From: CAZDQL01 sp964507325
GTDB taxonomy: Bacteria; Planctomycetota; UBA1135; GCA-002686595
Length of the DNA: 21,747 nt
Assembly: GCA_964507325.1 (NCBI GenBank)
Contig: CAZDQL010000107.1
Span: forward strand, 1 to 21,747
Direction: 5' to 3'
Part shown: in pieces, positions 6,966 through 17,056 of the stretch
Numbering within the stretch: the first letter of the stretch is position 1
Layout of the letters: every line of letters begins with the position of its first letter
Program-made: the position numbers and the translations under genes
The notes under the pieces: generated by a model
Told to the model about the DNA's origin: nothing
The model's input: only the letters and a program-made list of their open reading frames with translations
Databases searched by the model: none

Positions 6966-9900
6966 ATGATCGACAAGCACAACGAGAGCACCTCCGCGTC
7001 GGAGAGTCACTCGATACCCGACGACGCGACCCTGGCCGCGGCGGGCATCGACCGTCGGGAGTTCATGCGCGTGAGCAGCGCCCTGGCGGCCGCCGCCGCG
7101 ATCACCGCCGGAGGGTGTTCGCCGCCGGCGGAGAACTCCCTGGCCTTCACCCAGCGGCCGGAGAACCTCAACCAGCACGGGAAGCTGAAGGTCTACGCCA
7201 CCGTGCTCGACGGCGCTCCGGTCCTGGTGCGCTGCCGCGAGGGGCGCCCGATCGGGATCGTGCCGAGCCCGGACAATCCGAGCGCGCGCGGACTGACGGT
7301 GCGCAGTCACGCCGCGCTCCTCGACCTCTACGACCCGGACCGCGCCACGGGGCCGCTCTTCGTGCAACGCGGCGCGGCGGCGGTGGCGGAGAGCCGCTGG
7401 GGCACGATCGGCGCTGAGGTGGTCCGGCGCCTGCGCGAGAAGCAGGGCGACGTGGTCTTGCTCACCGGGCCGCTGAGCGGTCCGGGGACGAGCGCGCTGC
7501 TGAGCGAGCTGATCGGCTCCCTGAACCTGCGGCACGTCGTCTACCAGCCGCTCGCCCAAGGCGTGGCCGGCGAGGCTTGGCGGGCCGCCGGAGCGGGAGG
7601 CGCGCCGCCGCGGCCACGCTTGGATCGCGCCGCGCTGATCGTCGGTTTCGGGGCCGAGTTCCTCGACCTGCCGGCGGATGGAACCGAGCGCGAGTTCGCC
7701 AAGCACCGCGCCCCGAACGCCGAAGGCGGCATGAGCCGCTTCATCCAGCTCGAAGGTCGGCTCACCCTGACCGGCGCCAACGCCGACCGGCGGGTGCGGG
7801 TGCGCGACTCGGAGCTCGCCACGGTGGCCGCCGCCCTGGCCCACGAGGTGATCGTGGAACGCAATGTCGGGCCGCTGGCGGGAGACACCGCGCTGGCCGA
7901 GATCCTGGCCCCCTTCCCCGCGGCCGCGGAGCAGGCGGGCGTGAGCCGATCACTGCTGGCCGAGCTGGCCGAGGAACTGCTGGCGGCGCGGGGCCGAGCC
8001 GCGGTCCTGGCGGGTGGCTCCGCGTCCCACGGCGCCAACGGTCCGACTCTGGAGGCGGCGACGGTGCTGCTCAACGCCAGCCTCGGCAACTACGACGGTT
8101 CGGGCTTCGAGCCGGGAGCGGGTGACGACGAAGGCAACGGGGGCCTGGCGGCCCTGCATGCCCTGGCCGGTGAGATGAGGGACGGCAAGGTCTCGACCCT
8201 GATCATCGCCGGGACGAACCCCGTCTACGACGCGCCCCTCGACTTCGCGGAGGCGCTGGCCTCGGTCGACCTGGTCGTCTCGCTGAACGACCGCATCGAC
8301 GAGACCGCGGCCCTGGCGGACTACCTGGCGCCGGCCAGCCACGAACTCGAGTCCTGGGGCGACGAACGCATCGGCCCCGGGCTGGTGGCGCTCCGGCAGC
8401 CGGTGATCCGACCCCTCTACTCCACCCACGGTCTCCTGGACATCCTGGTGGCCTGGGGTGCGGCGGCGGGGGCCGGAGGGGCGGTCGCGGCGGCGGACGC
8501 GCTCACCAAGCCGACGGAGGAGGGTGGCGAGGCGCCGGAGCAGCAGAGCGGCGCTTACCACTACCTGCGCGCCCACTGGCTCTCCTCGGTGGTGTCCACC
8601 CCGGCGCAGTTCGAGGAGAGCCTGAGGCTCGGTCACCACACCGTCTTGACCACCGGGCGCGGACAGAACCCGCCCACGACGGAGGGCCTGGCGGGGCTGG
8701 TCGCCTCGATCGGAGCACCGGCTCCGCCGGCCTCCGAGCTGGAGCTGCAGCTCTACCCGCACTTCGCGCTGCACGACGGGCGCGCCGGCAACAACGGTTG
8801 GCTGCAGGAGCTGCCCGATCCGGTGACGCGGTTGACCTGGGGCTGCGCGGTCTCGATCGCGCCCAGCCGTTTCGACGCCCTGGGGCTTCAGAACGGCGAC
8901 CTGGTGACCCTCGGCGTGGGCGAGGCGAGCGTCGAGCTGCCCGCCTACCGCCACGCGGGCATGCACGCCGACCAGATCGCGGTGCCCCTCGGCTTCGGCC
9001 GCACGCACTGTGGGGAGGTGGGCGCCGACGTGGGGGTGAACGCCTTCGGCCTGCAAGCGGTCGAGGGCACGCGCGTCCTGCGCTCTGGGCTCTCGGTCGA
9101 GTTGAAGCAGGCCAGCGGCCACCGGGAGCTCGCCTCGGCGCAGGGCGCCGACGTGATCGACCGGGTCCGACGGCCGATCGTCCCCCTGACCACGCTCAGC
9201 GCGTACCGGACCGATCCCAAGGCCGGCACCGAGCAGTTTCACGGGGGTCCTTCGATCTGGAAGGAGCACCCCTACGAGACACAGCGCTGGGGCATGGCGA
9301 TCGATCTCTCCAAGTGCAGCGGCTGCGGCAAGTGCACGCTGGCCTGTCAGGCGGAGAACAACATCCCCGTCGTCGGTCGGCAGGGGATCATCGACGGCCG
9401 GGAGATGTCCTGGATGCGCATCGACCGCTACTACGACGCGCCGGCCAAGGAGGGCGGCTGGGGTGACGACGTCTACGACGCGCCCCTGGAAGTGGTCGAG
9501 GAGCCGGTCACCGTGTTCGAGCCGATGCTCTGCCAGCACTGCGAGAATGCGCCCTGCGAAACGGTCTGCCCCTTCAACGCCACCATGCACAGCGAGGATG
9601 GCCTGAACCAGCAGATCTACAACCGCTGCGTCGGGACGCGCTACTGCGCCAACAACTGTCCCTTCAAGGTGCGGCGCTACAACTGGTACGAGTACTCCAA
9701 GCCACAGAACGCCGCGTTCTTCACCCTCTTCCAACCGGTGCTCGAGCGTCACGCCGAGCTCAACACCCGTGGTCGGATGCAGATGAAGAACAACCCGGAG
9801 GTCACGGTGCGCAGCCGCGGAGTGATGGAGAAGTGCTCCTTCTGCGTGCAGCGCATCCGCGAGGCGCGCGCCGAGGCGATTCGCACCGGTTCTCCCGGCG

Positions 9901-10083
9901 TGCTCGCCGAGGGCACGGTGGTACCGGCCTGCGTCGAGTCCTGTCCCGCCGATGCGATCGTCTTCGGCGACATCAACGACCCGCACAGCCGGGTCAGCAA
10001 GTTGGCGGCGGACCCGCGGGCCATGCGGCTCCTGGACTCCACCGGTGTGAAGCCCGTCATCTCCTACTTGACCAAGGTGCGCA

Positions 10084-10097
<14 letters not shown>
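6966..10097 (+). CDS. actB: Alternative complex III iron-sulfur subunit ActB (molybdopterin-like plus ferredoxin domains)
   Basis: ActB is the large extracytoplasmic iron-sulfur subunit of ACIII. The chosen ATG gives 1043 residues with a Tat signal, D-R30-R31-E-F-M, a hydrophobic stretch and a candidate lipidated Cys at C51; an in-frame extension to 6891 overlaps actA and is rejected. Residues about 60-720 resemble a molybdopterin oxidoreductase fold but lack the N-terminal Fe-S motif, as expected for ActB. The C-terminal ferredoxin domain has cysteines C784/787/790/794, C856/859/864/868, C888/894/898, C957/960 and C989/993. That makes fifteen, which fits the three [4Fe-4S] plus one [3Fe-4S] reported for ACIII. 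The block CVGTRYCANNCPFKVRRYNW is highly typical. The 3' end overlaps actC by 14 bases. Confidence 0.96.
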
Positions 10098-11532
<1,435 letters not shown>

Positions 11533-11535
11533 GCC

Positions 11536-12093
11536 ATGAAGTTTCCGACAGCCAAGACTGGAGTACTGGGGCACTTCATGACCCCGGACGAGGCCCTGCA
11601 GGCAGCGCGCCAGATCCGGGACTCGCAATACAGCCAATTCGACGTCCTGACGCCCTTCCCGGTGCACGGGATGGACGCGGCGATGGGACTGCGGCGTAGC
11701 TGGGTCCCATGGGCCACCCTGGTGCTGGTGTTCCTCGGCATCGTCTCGGCCCAGGCCCTGATGAACTACGTCATGGTCATCGACTGGCCGATGAATTTTG
11801 GCGGCAAGCCCTTCTTCGCCTGGCCCTCCTTCATCCCGATCACCTTCGAGTTGATGGTGCTCTTCGGGGCGATCGGCACGGCGATCGTGGCCATCTGGGC
11901 CGGCAAGCGGGACACCATCCCACAGCCGCCCGCGATGGAGATCGAGACCGGCGCCAGCGTGGACCGGTTCGTGGTGTGGATACCGGCCAGCGACCCCAAG
12001 TTCGTCTCGGGTGAGGTGGTCAGCTTCGTCGAATCCCTCGGCGCCTCGGGCGTCCGACTGGTTGGAGTCAAGGAGGGTCCCGATGCCCAGTAG
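11536..12093 (+). CDS. actD: Alternative complex III membrane subunit ActD (DUF3341)
   Basis: ActD is a small accessory membrane subunit of ACIII. The 185-residue protein starts with a soluble segment containing LGHFMTPDEALQAA and the characteristic FDVLTPFPVHGMD stretch. Two helices follow at about residues 56-78 and 94-122, separated by the NFGGKPFFAWPSFIPITFE loop that is the hallmark of DUF3341. A soluble C-terminal domain resembling a ferredoxin-like fold ends the protein. A strong ribosome site GGGGAGGG at 11521-11528 sits 7 bases before the ATG. The last 11 bases overlap the start of actE in another frame. Confidence 0.95.
   Translation: MKFPTAKTGVLGHFMTPDEALQAARQIRDSQYSQFDVLTPFPVHGMDAAMGLRRSWVPWATLVLVFLGIVSAQALMNYVMVIDWPMNFGGKPFFAWPSFIPITFELMVLFGAIGTAIVAIWAGKRDTIPQPPAMEIETGASVDRFVVWIPASDPKFVSGEVVSFVESLGASGVRLVGVKEGPDAQ
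12070..12077 (+). promoter_or_regulatory. Ribosome binding site deciding the actE start
   Basis: AAGGAGGG lies 5 bases before the ATG at 12083, within the end of actD. It supports that ATG over the in-frame upstream ATG at 12011, which would lie deep inside actD and mask the lipoprotein signal peptide. Confidence 0.85.
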
Positions 12094-12688
12094 AGTCCTG
12101 GCGCTCCTCGCGTCCTGCCTGCTTCTGCAGGCCTGCGAGTTCGGCCTGCCGGCGGGGGACGAGCCCCACGCCGAGGGCAACTTCCTCGACATGGGCAATC
12201 AGCCCAAGCTCAAGCCGCAACGCGGCGATCTCTCGGGAGAGTGGCCGCTCGGCATGCTGGCACCCCCGGTGGGCGCCATCGCGGTCGACGAGCAGCCCTA
12301 CCCCTTCACCCAGGAGCAGGCGGAGCTGGCCGGCACGTCGCTGGAGAATCCGCTGGAGGCGAATCCGGAGGTGCTGGCGCACGGCCAATTCACCTTCGAG
12401 AACGTCTGCATCGCCTGCCACGGGCCGGAGGGCGCGGGCGACGGCCACGTGGCCAAGCTCTTCCCCAAGCCGCCCAGCCTGATGACCCAGAAGGTGCGCG
12501 ACTGGAGCGACGGCCGCATCTTCCACCTGCCGATGCGCGGTCAGGGCTCGATGCCGAGCCAAGCCAGCGTCGTCGCCCAGCGCGACATCTGGAGCGTGAT
12601 CCACCACATACGAACCCTGCAAGCGCGGCTGCCGGTGGCACCTCCAGAGGACGCCGCGTCCCCCACCGAGGGAGGTGACGGCCAATGA
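12083..12688 (+). CDS. actE: Alternative complex III mono-haem cytochrome c lipoprotein ActE
   Basis: ActE is the mono-haem cytochrome c subunit of ACIII, tethered to the membrane by a lipid, and is thought to hand electrons to the oxidase or a soluble carrier. The 201-residue product has a lipoprotein signal peptide ending LLLQAC (lipidated C18). A class I cytochrome c domain follows, with C109-I-A-C112-H113, G-P-E-G-x-GDG after the haem, and M157 in RGQGSMPSQ as probable axial ligand. Motifs such as N-P-----P-----G---F---C--CHG-- match the ActE family. The acidic/proline tail after about residue 187 is low complexity. The start overlaps actD by 11 bases, and the stop shares ATGA with actF. 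Confidence 0.94.
   Translation: MPSRVLALLASCLLLQACEFGLPAGDEPHAEGNFLDMGNQPKLKPQRGDLSGEWPLGMLAPPVGAIAVDEQPYPFTQEQAELAGTSLENPLEANPEVLAHGQFTFENVCIACHGPEGAGDGHVAKLFPKPPSLMTQKVRDWSDGRIFHLPMRGQGSMPSQASVVAQRDIWSVIHHIRTLQARLPVAPPEDAASPTEGGDGQ
12671..12678 (+). promoter_or_regulatory. Ribosome binding site for actF inside actE
   Basis: GGAGGTGA, a near-perfect complement to the 16S rRNA tail, lies 6 bases before the actF ATG and within the last codons of actE. It fits the four-base ATGA stop/start overlap and indicates efficient coupled translation of actF. Confidence 0.85.
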
Positions 12689-13893
12689 GCCACGCCAACG
12701 AAATCCCCCAACCGCCGGCGCGCATCCGGGTCTCGTCCCAGCTCCAGATCGCGGCGCTGGTCGCCGTCCTGGCGGGCGCCGCCGTCTTCACCTGGCAACT
12801 CCTCGGAGGCCACGCCGACATCGCCTGGAGCGCCTACCTGATCGGCGCCTTCTACACCCTCAGCCTGGGGGTGTTCGGCCTGGTCTGGGTGGCGATCAAC
12901 TACCTCTCCAAGGGGCACTGGTCGGTGTCGATGCGCCGCATCCCGGAGGCGATGACGAGCTGGTTGCTACCGGGTGGCCTGTTGGCCATCGGCGTGTTCC
13001 TCGGCGCGGGCCACCTCTTCCACTGGAGCGATCCCGCGGCGATCCAGGGCGACGAGCTGTTGCTGCACAAGGAGCCCTTCCTCAACGAGGAGATGTTCTA
13101 CCTCCTGATGAGTGCCAGCATCTTCATCTGGTTGGTCTTCGGTCTGCTCATCCTGCGCAACTCACGCGTGCAGGACGTGAGCGGCAAGGTGCGCCACAGC
13201 CGCGCCAACGTGGTCCTGTCGGCGCTCTTCGTGCTGCTCTTCTCGGTCAGCTTCAGCGTGGTCAGCTACTACCTCTTGATGTCCCTGGAGGCGCACTGGT
13301 TCTCCACCATGTACGCGGTGCTGACCTTCACGGACATGATCCAGACCGGCCTGGCCTTCGTGGCGCTGGTGGTGGCGCTCTTGATCGCCAAGGGCCAGCT
13401 CCAGGGGTTCATCAACGAGAACCACCTGCACAGCCTGGCCAAGATGCTCTTCGCCTTCACCGGCTTCTGGGCCTACATCTACTTCTGCCAGTACCTCCTG
13501 ATCTGGTACGCCAACATCCCCGAGGAGACCTCCTACTTCATCACGCGCCAGCAGAACGGCTGGCTGCCCTACCTCCTGATCCTGCCGCTGCTCAAGTTCG
13601 TGATCCCCTTCGCCTACATGCTGCCGCGCGAGAACAAGCGCCGGCCGGGGCGGGTGGCGGCGATGGCGGTGCTGATCCTGGTGGCCCAGTTCTGGCATCT
13701 CTACCTGCTGGTCTCCCCCGCGATCGGGCACGGCGACCACAAGGCGCACGGCCACGTGCCGTGGGCGGAGCTGATCGTCAGCGCCGGCTTCCTGGGGCTC
13801 TTCTTCCTGGTCTTCTCGTGGTCGCTGGGTCGGCACAACGCCGTGCCGCTGAAGGACCCGCGCATGCGAGAGTGCCTCGGCTTCCACGAGTAG
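12685..13893 (+). CDS. actF: Alternative complex III membrane subunit ActF
   Basis: ActF is the second NrfD-like polytopic subunit of ACIII, a diverged paralogue of ActC. The 402-residue protein has about ten hydrophobic helices. Features shared with ActF proteins include SWLLPGGLLAIGVFLGAGHLFHWSD near residues 92-116, NEEMFYLLMS, and the WFSTMYAVLTF block. Another is HLHSLAKMLFAFTGFWAYIYFCQYLLIWYANIPEET at about 248-283. A His-rich loop, H349-G-D-H352-K-A-H355-G-H357, follows helix nine and probably faces the outside. It is the last recognised ACIII subunit here; no ActG-like gene was seen. Only 9 bases separate it from the next gene. Confidence 0.95.
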   Translation: MSHANEIPQPPARIRVSSQLQIAALVAVLAGAAVFTWQLLGGHADIAWSAYLIGAFYTLSLGVFGLVWVAINYLSKGHWSVSMRRIPEAMTSWLLPGGLLAIGVFLGAGHLFHWSDPAAIQGDELLLHKEPFLNEEMFYLLMSASIFIWLVFGLLILRNSRVQDVSGKVRHSRANVVLSALFVLLFSVSFSVVSYYLLMSLEAHWFSTMYAVLTFTDMIQTGLAFVALVVALLIAKGQLQGFINENHLHSLAKMLFAFTGFWAYIYFCQYLLIWYANIPEETSYFITRQQNGWLPYLLILPLLKFVIPFAYMLPRENKRRPGRVAAMAVLILVAQFWHLYLLVSPAIGHGDHKAHGHVPWAELIVSAGFLGLFFLVFSWSLGRHNAVPLKDPRMRECLGFHE

Positions 13894-13902
13894 GGGTTTG
13901 CG

Positions 13903-14367
13903 ATGAAGCGCTGGGAGATCCTGCTCGGGATTGGCCTGGCCGTGATACTCGCCCTCGGCGTCGTGCTGACCCGCGGCGGCGGGGGCGATGACGCTCTGGC
14001 CATCGCGGTCGACATCTCGGAGGCCGACGGCGAGTTCCGCGTCGGCGACGTCACCGTGGCGGTGACCGCGGAGCCGCGCCCGCTCCGGGTGCTCGACCGT
14101 TTGCGCTTCGCGCTGCGCTTCACGCGTGAGGGCGAGGCGCTCACCGTCACCGCCCCGCGCGTCGACTTCGGGATGGAGATGGACATGGGGCCCCACGGCT
14201 ACCAGTTGGTGCACGAGGCGTCCGACGCCTGGGTGGCCGAGGGGGTGGTCCTGCCCCAGTGCGGCAGCGGTAGCCGCCTCTGGTTCGCCGATCTCGCCTT
14301 CGAGGTGGAGGGCAAGCCGTTGGCGGCACGCCTGCGGCTGGACCTGCACCCACCGCGCGGGGACTGA
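13903..14367 (+). CDS. YtkA/FixH-like membrane-anchored protein with Met/His/Cys motif, possible copper protein
   Basis: This is a 154-residue protein with a single N-terminal helix (residues 5-23), a Gly-rich linker and a beta-rich extracytoplasmic domain of about 115 residues. The domain carries FGM91-E-M93-D-M95-G-P-H98, followed about 20 residues later by LPQC120-G-S-G-S. Such Met-rich plus Cys/His patterns are used by periplasmic copper carriers, and the overall plan resembles YtkA-like/FixH-type domains. I did not recognise it as a named gene. It lies 9 bases after actF and its TGA overlaps the next ATG by one base. A maturation role for the oxidase is therefore plausible but inferred. 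An alternative is a non-metal accessory subunit of ACIII. Ribosome site AGGGGT at 13892-13897. Confidence 0.65.
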   Translation: MKRWEILLGIGLAVILALGVVLTRGGGGDDALAIAVDISEADGEFRVGDVTVAVTAEPRPLRVLDRLRFALRFTREGEALTVTAPRVDFGMEMDMGPHGYQLVHEASDAWVAEGVVLPQCGSGSRLWFADLAFEVEGKPLAARLRLDLHPPRGD

Positions 14368-15032
14368 TGCTCGAGAACCTGACCCTCTTCGGCTTCTTCG
14401 TGGTGGGGCTGTCGATCGGCTTCGGCCACTGCCTCGGCATGTGCGGGCCCTTCGTGCTCTACATCTCGCGCCGCTTCGGGCGGTCGGATGCGAGTCGAGT
14501 CGCGATCCTCGGCCATCAGGGCCTCTACGGCCTGGGTCGCATCGTGACCTACACCGCCATGGGGATCGCGGCGGGCGCCCTGGGTCAGGCCCTCGACCTG
14601 GCCGGCTCGATGCTCGGCTTCCAGCGCGCGGCGGCGGTGATCGCGGGGTCCCTCCTGATCCTGTACGCGCTCTACTCACTGGTCGACCTGGTGCCGGCCT
14701 TGTCCAGCACCGGAGGCAGCCTCTTCGCCCGGGTGGGACGCGTCCTGCGCGAGCGCTCCCCGAACAACGCCTTCTTCACCGGGATCCTGCTGGGCTTCCT
14801 CCCCTGTGGTCCGGTCTACACGATGGTGATCGCCGCGACGGCCCAGGGGAGCTGGTACGGCGGTGGACTCGGTCTCCTGCTCTTCGGCCTGGGAACTCTT
14901 CCAGCGATGCTCGGCCTGTCGCTCGTCGACGAGCTGCTGGCGCGGCACCGCGCGTTCATCAATCGCCTCAGCATCGTCTTCCTCTTGGTCATGGGTGTGG
15001 TGTTCGTTTGGCAGGGAGTGATGGCGGGCTGA
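14367..15032 (+). CDS. DsbD_2/SafE-like membrane protein (cytochrome c oxidase or copper maturation)
   Basis: A 221-residue protein with about six membrane helices belonging to the group annotated as sulfite exporter TauE/SafE or DsbD_2 transmembrane domain. The conserved helix-1 motif G-H21-C22-L-G-M-C26-GP and the helix-4 motif GFLPC147GPVY are intact. These cysteines and methionine resemble thiol- or copper-transfer sites. Members of this family are often encoded beside ccoGHIS in Proteobacteria, which suggests a cbb3 maturation role (family context, from memory). The start overlaps the previous stop as TGATG, so the two products are probably made together. It appears to end the respiratory operon: 31 bases follow before the next start. 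Confidence 0.82.
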   Translation: MLENLTLFGFFVVGLSIGFGHCLGMCGPFVLYISRRFGRSDASRVAILGHQGLYGLGRIVTYTAMGIAAGALGQALDLAGSMLGFQRAAAVIAGSLLILYALYSLVDLVPALSSTGGSLFARVGRVLRERSPNNAFFTGILLGFLPCGPVYTMVIAATAQGSWYGGGLGLLLFGLGTLPAMLGLSLVDELLARHRAFINRLSIVFLLVMGVVFVWQGVMAG

Positions 15033-15051
15033 GCAGATTCTCCTCAGGGGG

Positions 15052-15057
15052 TAGAGT
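15052..15057 (+). promoter_or_regulatory. Putative -10 box (TAGAGT), spaced for leaderless transcription
   Basis: TAGAGT fits the TANNNT -10 pattern and ends 6 bases before the GTG start of the URO-D gene, so transcription would begin at or next to the start codon. No convincing -35 hexamer was seen at 16-18 bases upstream. A purine run CAGGGGG at 15045-15051 could instead be a distant ribosome site, so the call is tentative. Confidence 0.4.
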
Positions 15058-15063
15058 GGGACC

Positions 15064-16071
15064 GTGAACAGCCGCCAGCGAATCCGCGCCATCCTCTCCG
15101 GTGAGCGCCCCGACCGCCCCGGGTTCTGGTTGGGGAATCCGGATCCCGGGACCTGGCCTCTCTACCTGCAGGCGACAGGTCTCGCGAGCGAGGAGGAGCT
15201 GCGCCGGTCCCTGCACGACGACTTCCGCTGGATCTGCGCCCAGTGGGACACGTACCGCCATCCCCAGTGCAAGCCGCTCTGGGACGTGCAGAGTCGGGGG
15301 GAGACGCTGGGCTGCGCCGCAGTCTTCACCGACACGACCGACGTCGGGGAGGTGGAGGACTTCGAGTGGCCCGATCCCGATCACCTGGACTTCAGCGCGA
15401 CGCTGGAGACGCTGCGCGGTGCCGGGAACGTCTACCGGGCCAGTGGCATGTGGTGCCCCTTCTTCCATGACCTGGCGGACTTCATGGGGATGGAGGAGTA
15501 CTTCGTCAAGATGCACACCCACCCCGAGGTGGTGCACGCCATCACCCGGCACGTGGTCGAGTTCTATCTGGAGGCGAACCGGCGCTTCTTCGACCAGGCC
15601 GGCGAGCTGGTGGACGGCTTCTTCTTCGGCAACGACTTCGGGTCCCAGCAGGCGCTGCTGATCAGCCCGCGCCACTTCGACGAGTTCGTGGGCTCCTACA
15701 CCCGCGAGCTGATCGACGGAGCGCGGAAGCACGGCTACCAGATCATCCTGCACTCCTGCGGCGCGATCCGCCCGGTGATCTCCGAGCTGATCGAGCTGGG
15801 GATCGATGGACTGCACCCCTTGCAGGCCAAGGCGCGCGGGATGGACGCGGAGTCGCTCGGCGCGGAGTTCGGCGGCAAGCTCGCCTTCGTCGGGGGCATC
15901 GACACCCAAGAGCTTCTGGTGCACGCCTCGCCGGCCGAGGTGCGCGCCGACGTGGAGCGGGTGCGGGACCTGCTCGGGCCCAACGTCGTCATCAGCCCCA
16001 GCCACGAGGCGCTCCTGCTGAACGTGCCCTACGAGAACGTGGTGGCGATGGCGGAGGCCGCCCGCGGATAG
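15064..16071 (+). CDS. Uroporphyrinogen decarboxylase (URO-D) superfamily protein, probably not HemE
   Basis: A 335-residue TIM-barrel protein of the URO-D superfamily, starting MNSRQRIRAILSGERPDRPGFW, the usual opening of these paralogues. It keeps the family plan through GMWCPFFHDLADFMG, YFVKMHTHPE, a DGFFFGNDFG-Q segment, ILH230-S-C232-G and a closing VISPSH314EAL motif. The HxC near a late strand recalls the zinc ligands of corrinoid methyltransferases such as MtaA. Classical HemE has no such motif and a different substrate-binding N terminus. Genomes of the PVC group hold many of these proteins near sugar genes, function unknown. Substrate cannot be named. The GTG start has a TAGAGT box six bases before it. 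The stop is 4 bases from the convergent GH130 gene. Confidence 0.85.
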   Translation: MNSRQRIRAILSGERPDRPGFWLGNPDPGTWPLYLQATGLASEEELRRSLHDDFRWICAQWDTYRHPQCKPLWDVQSRGETLGCAAVFTDTTDVGEVEDFEWPDPDHLDFSATLETLRGAGNVYRASGMWCPFFHDLADFMGMEEYFVKMHTHPEVVHAITRHVVEFYLEANRRFFDQAGELVDGFFFGNDFGSQQALLISPRHFDEFVGSYTRELIDGARKHGYQIILHSCGAIRPVISELIELGIDGLHPLQAKARGMDAESLGAEFGGKLAFVGGIDTQELLVHASPAEVRADVERVRDLLGPNVVISPSHEALLLNVPYENVVAMAEAARG

Positions 16072-16075
16072 CCGC

Positions 16076-17056
16076 TCAGGCGCCCAGATCCCCGCCCGGT
16101 TCGCGGCAGGCGGCGATCAACTCCCCCACCGTGGTACTCGCCAGGGCGACGCAGGTGTCGGCGGCGCCGTAGTAGACGTGCACGCGGCTCTCCTGCGCGG
16201 AGAATCCCTTCTCGTCGAGACCCTCGACGATCCAGCCGCTGGGGAAGACCACGTTGGGCACCTGACCGACCAGCTCGTAGTCGGCGCGCGGCTCCAGGAG
16301 GTTGTGACGGGTGCGCGCCAGCACCCTCGCGGGATCCTCCAGGTCCAAGAGCACCGCACCCGCCTGGTAGATGTTGCTGCTCTGGAAGTGGGTCGCCACT
16401 CCGTGGTAGAGGTGCAGCCAACCCTCGCGCGTCTTCACCGGCGGCGGTCCGGAGCCGATGCGCTCGTCCCAGTAGTGGAAACGGCCGCCCATCACCTCGG
16501 CGCGCGGCCGCCAGTGCACCAGGTCCTCCGACTCGGACAGGACGATCGAGTCCCCCGAGGTCGGCCCATCCTCGAGGGAGATGCGGTTGGGGCGTTCGAG
16601 GCGCAGGAACTTGCCGTCGAAGCGCTCGGGGAAGAGCACTCCGTTGCGGGTGTCCTCGTTCTCGCCGATGGCGACCAGCTCGAAGCGCTCGAAGTCGCGG
16701 GTCACGGCGGTGCCCAAGCGGCAGCCGTCGTCGGTGTCCGCGGCGAAGACCACGTAGACGTCGTCGTCGATGCGCGTCAGGCGCGGGTCGTAGACGTGGT
16801 GGATCTTCACACCACAGTCCGCCAGTCCGTCGAAGGTGACGACGCGCGGCTCGACCTCGAAGTGCACGCCGTCGCGGCTGGCGGCCATCACCATGAAGGT
16901 CTCGCGCGAGCGCGCCTGCACCCGGAGCATCAAGCGGTAGAGCCCCCCGTCGTCGATCGCGCCGGGGTTGTAGACCGAGGTGGCATCCGTGAAGTGCGGC
17001 GGGACATCGGGGATGTCGTCGCGGGTCAGGATCGGGTTGTGGGGGCTGCGCTCCAT
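16076..17056 (-). CDS. Glycoside hydrolase family 130 enzyme, likely beta-mannoside phosphorylase
   Basis: GH130 enzymes are mostly phosphorylases that cleave beta-linked mannosides to mannose 1-phosphate; some members are hydrolases. The 326-residue protein starts MERSPHNPILTRDDIP and has the five-bladed-propeller motifs YNPGA, VYD90PR (likely catalytic acid D90) and ED-R137-N138-GVLFPE. GPPPVK208TREGWLHLYH218G and VYYGAADTC complete the set. The Arg-Asn pair, Lys208 and His218 resemble phosphate-contact residues of phosphorolytic members (from memory), so phosphorolysis is favoured. There is no signal peptide, so it is cytoplasmic. The ATG overlaps the TGA of the upstream CBM9-like gene as TGATG. 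A far longer minus-strand frame through the mannosidase gene is spurious. Confidence 0.88.
   Translation of the reverse strand: MERSPHNPILTRDDIPDVPPHFTDATSVYNPGAIDDGGLYRLMLRVQARSRETFMVMAASRDGVHFEVEPRVVTFDGLADCGVKIHHVYDPRLTRIDDDVYVVFAADTDDGCRLGTAVTRDFERFELVAIGENEDTRNGVLFPERFDGKFLRLERPNRISLEDGPTSGDSIVLSESEDLVHWRPRAEVMGGRFHYWDERIGSGPPPVKTREGWLHLYHGVATHFQSSNIYQAGAVLLDLEDPARVLARTRHNLLEPRADYELVGQVPNVVFPSGWIVEGLDEKGFSAQESRVHVYYGAADTCVALASTTVGELIAACREPGGDLGA

Noticed and set aside
6966..8900. Active molybdopterin oxidoreductase in the N-terminal part of actB
   Set aside because: The N-terminal Fe-S motif and cofactor-binding signatures are not seen. Loss of the molybdenum cofactor in this domain is known for ActB and is not novel.
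7950..9986. 678-residue minus-strand frame opposite actB
   Set aside because: Composition is an antisense artefact (His/Arg/Val/Gly rich, no domain); ActB on the plus strand is unambiguous.
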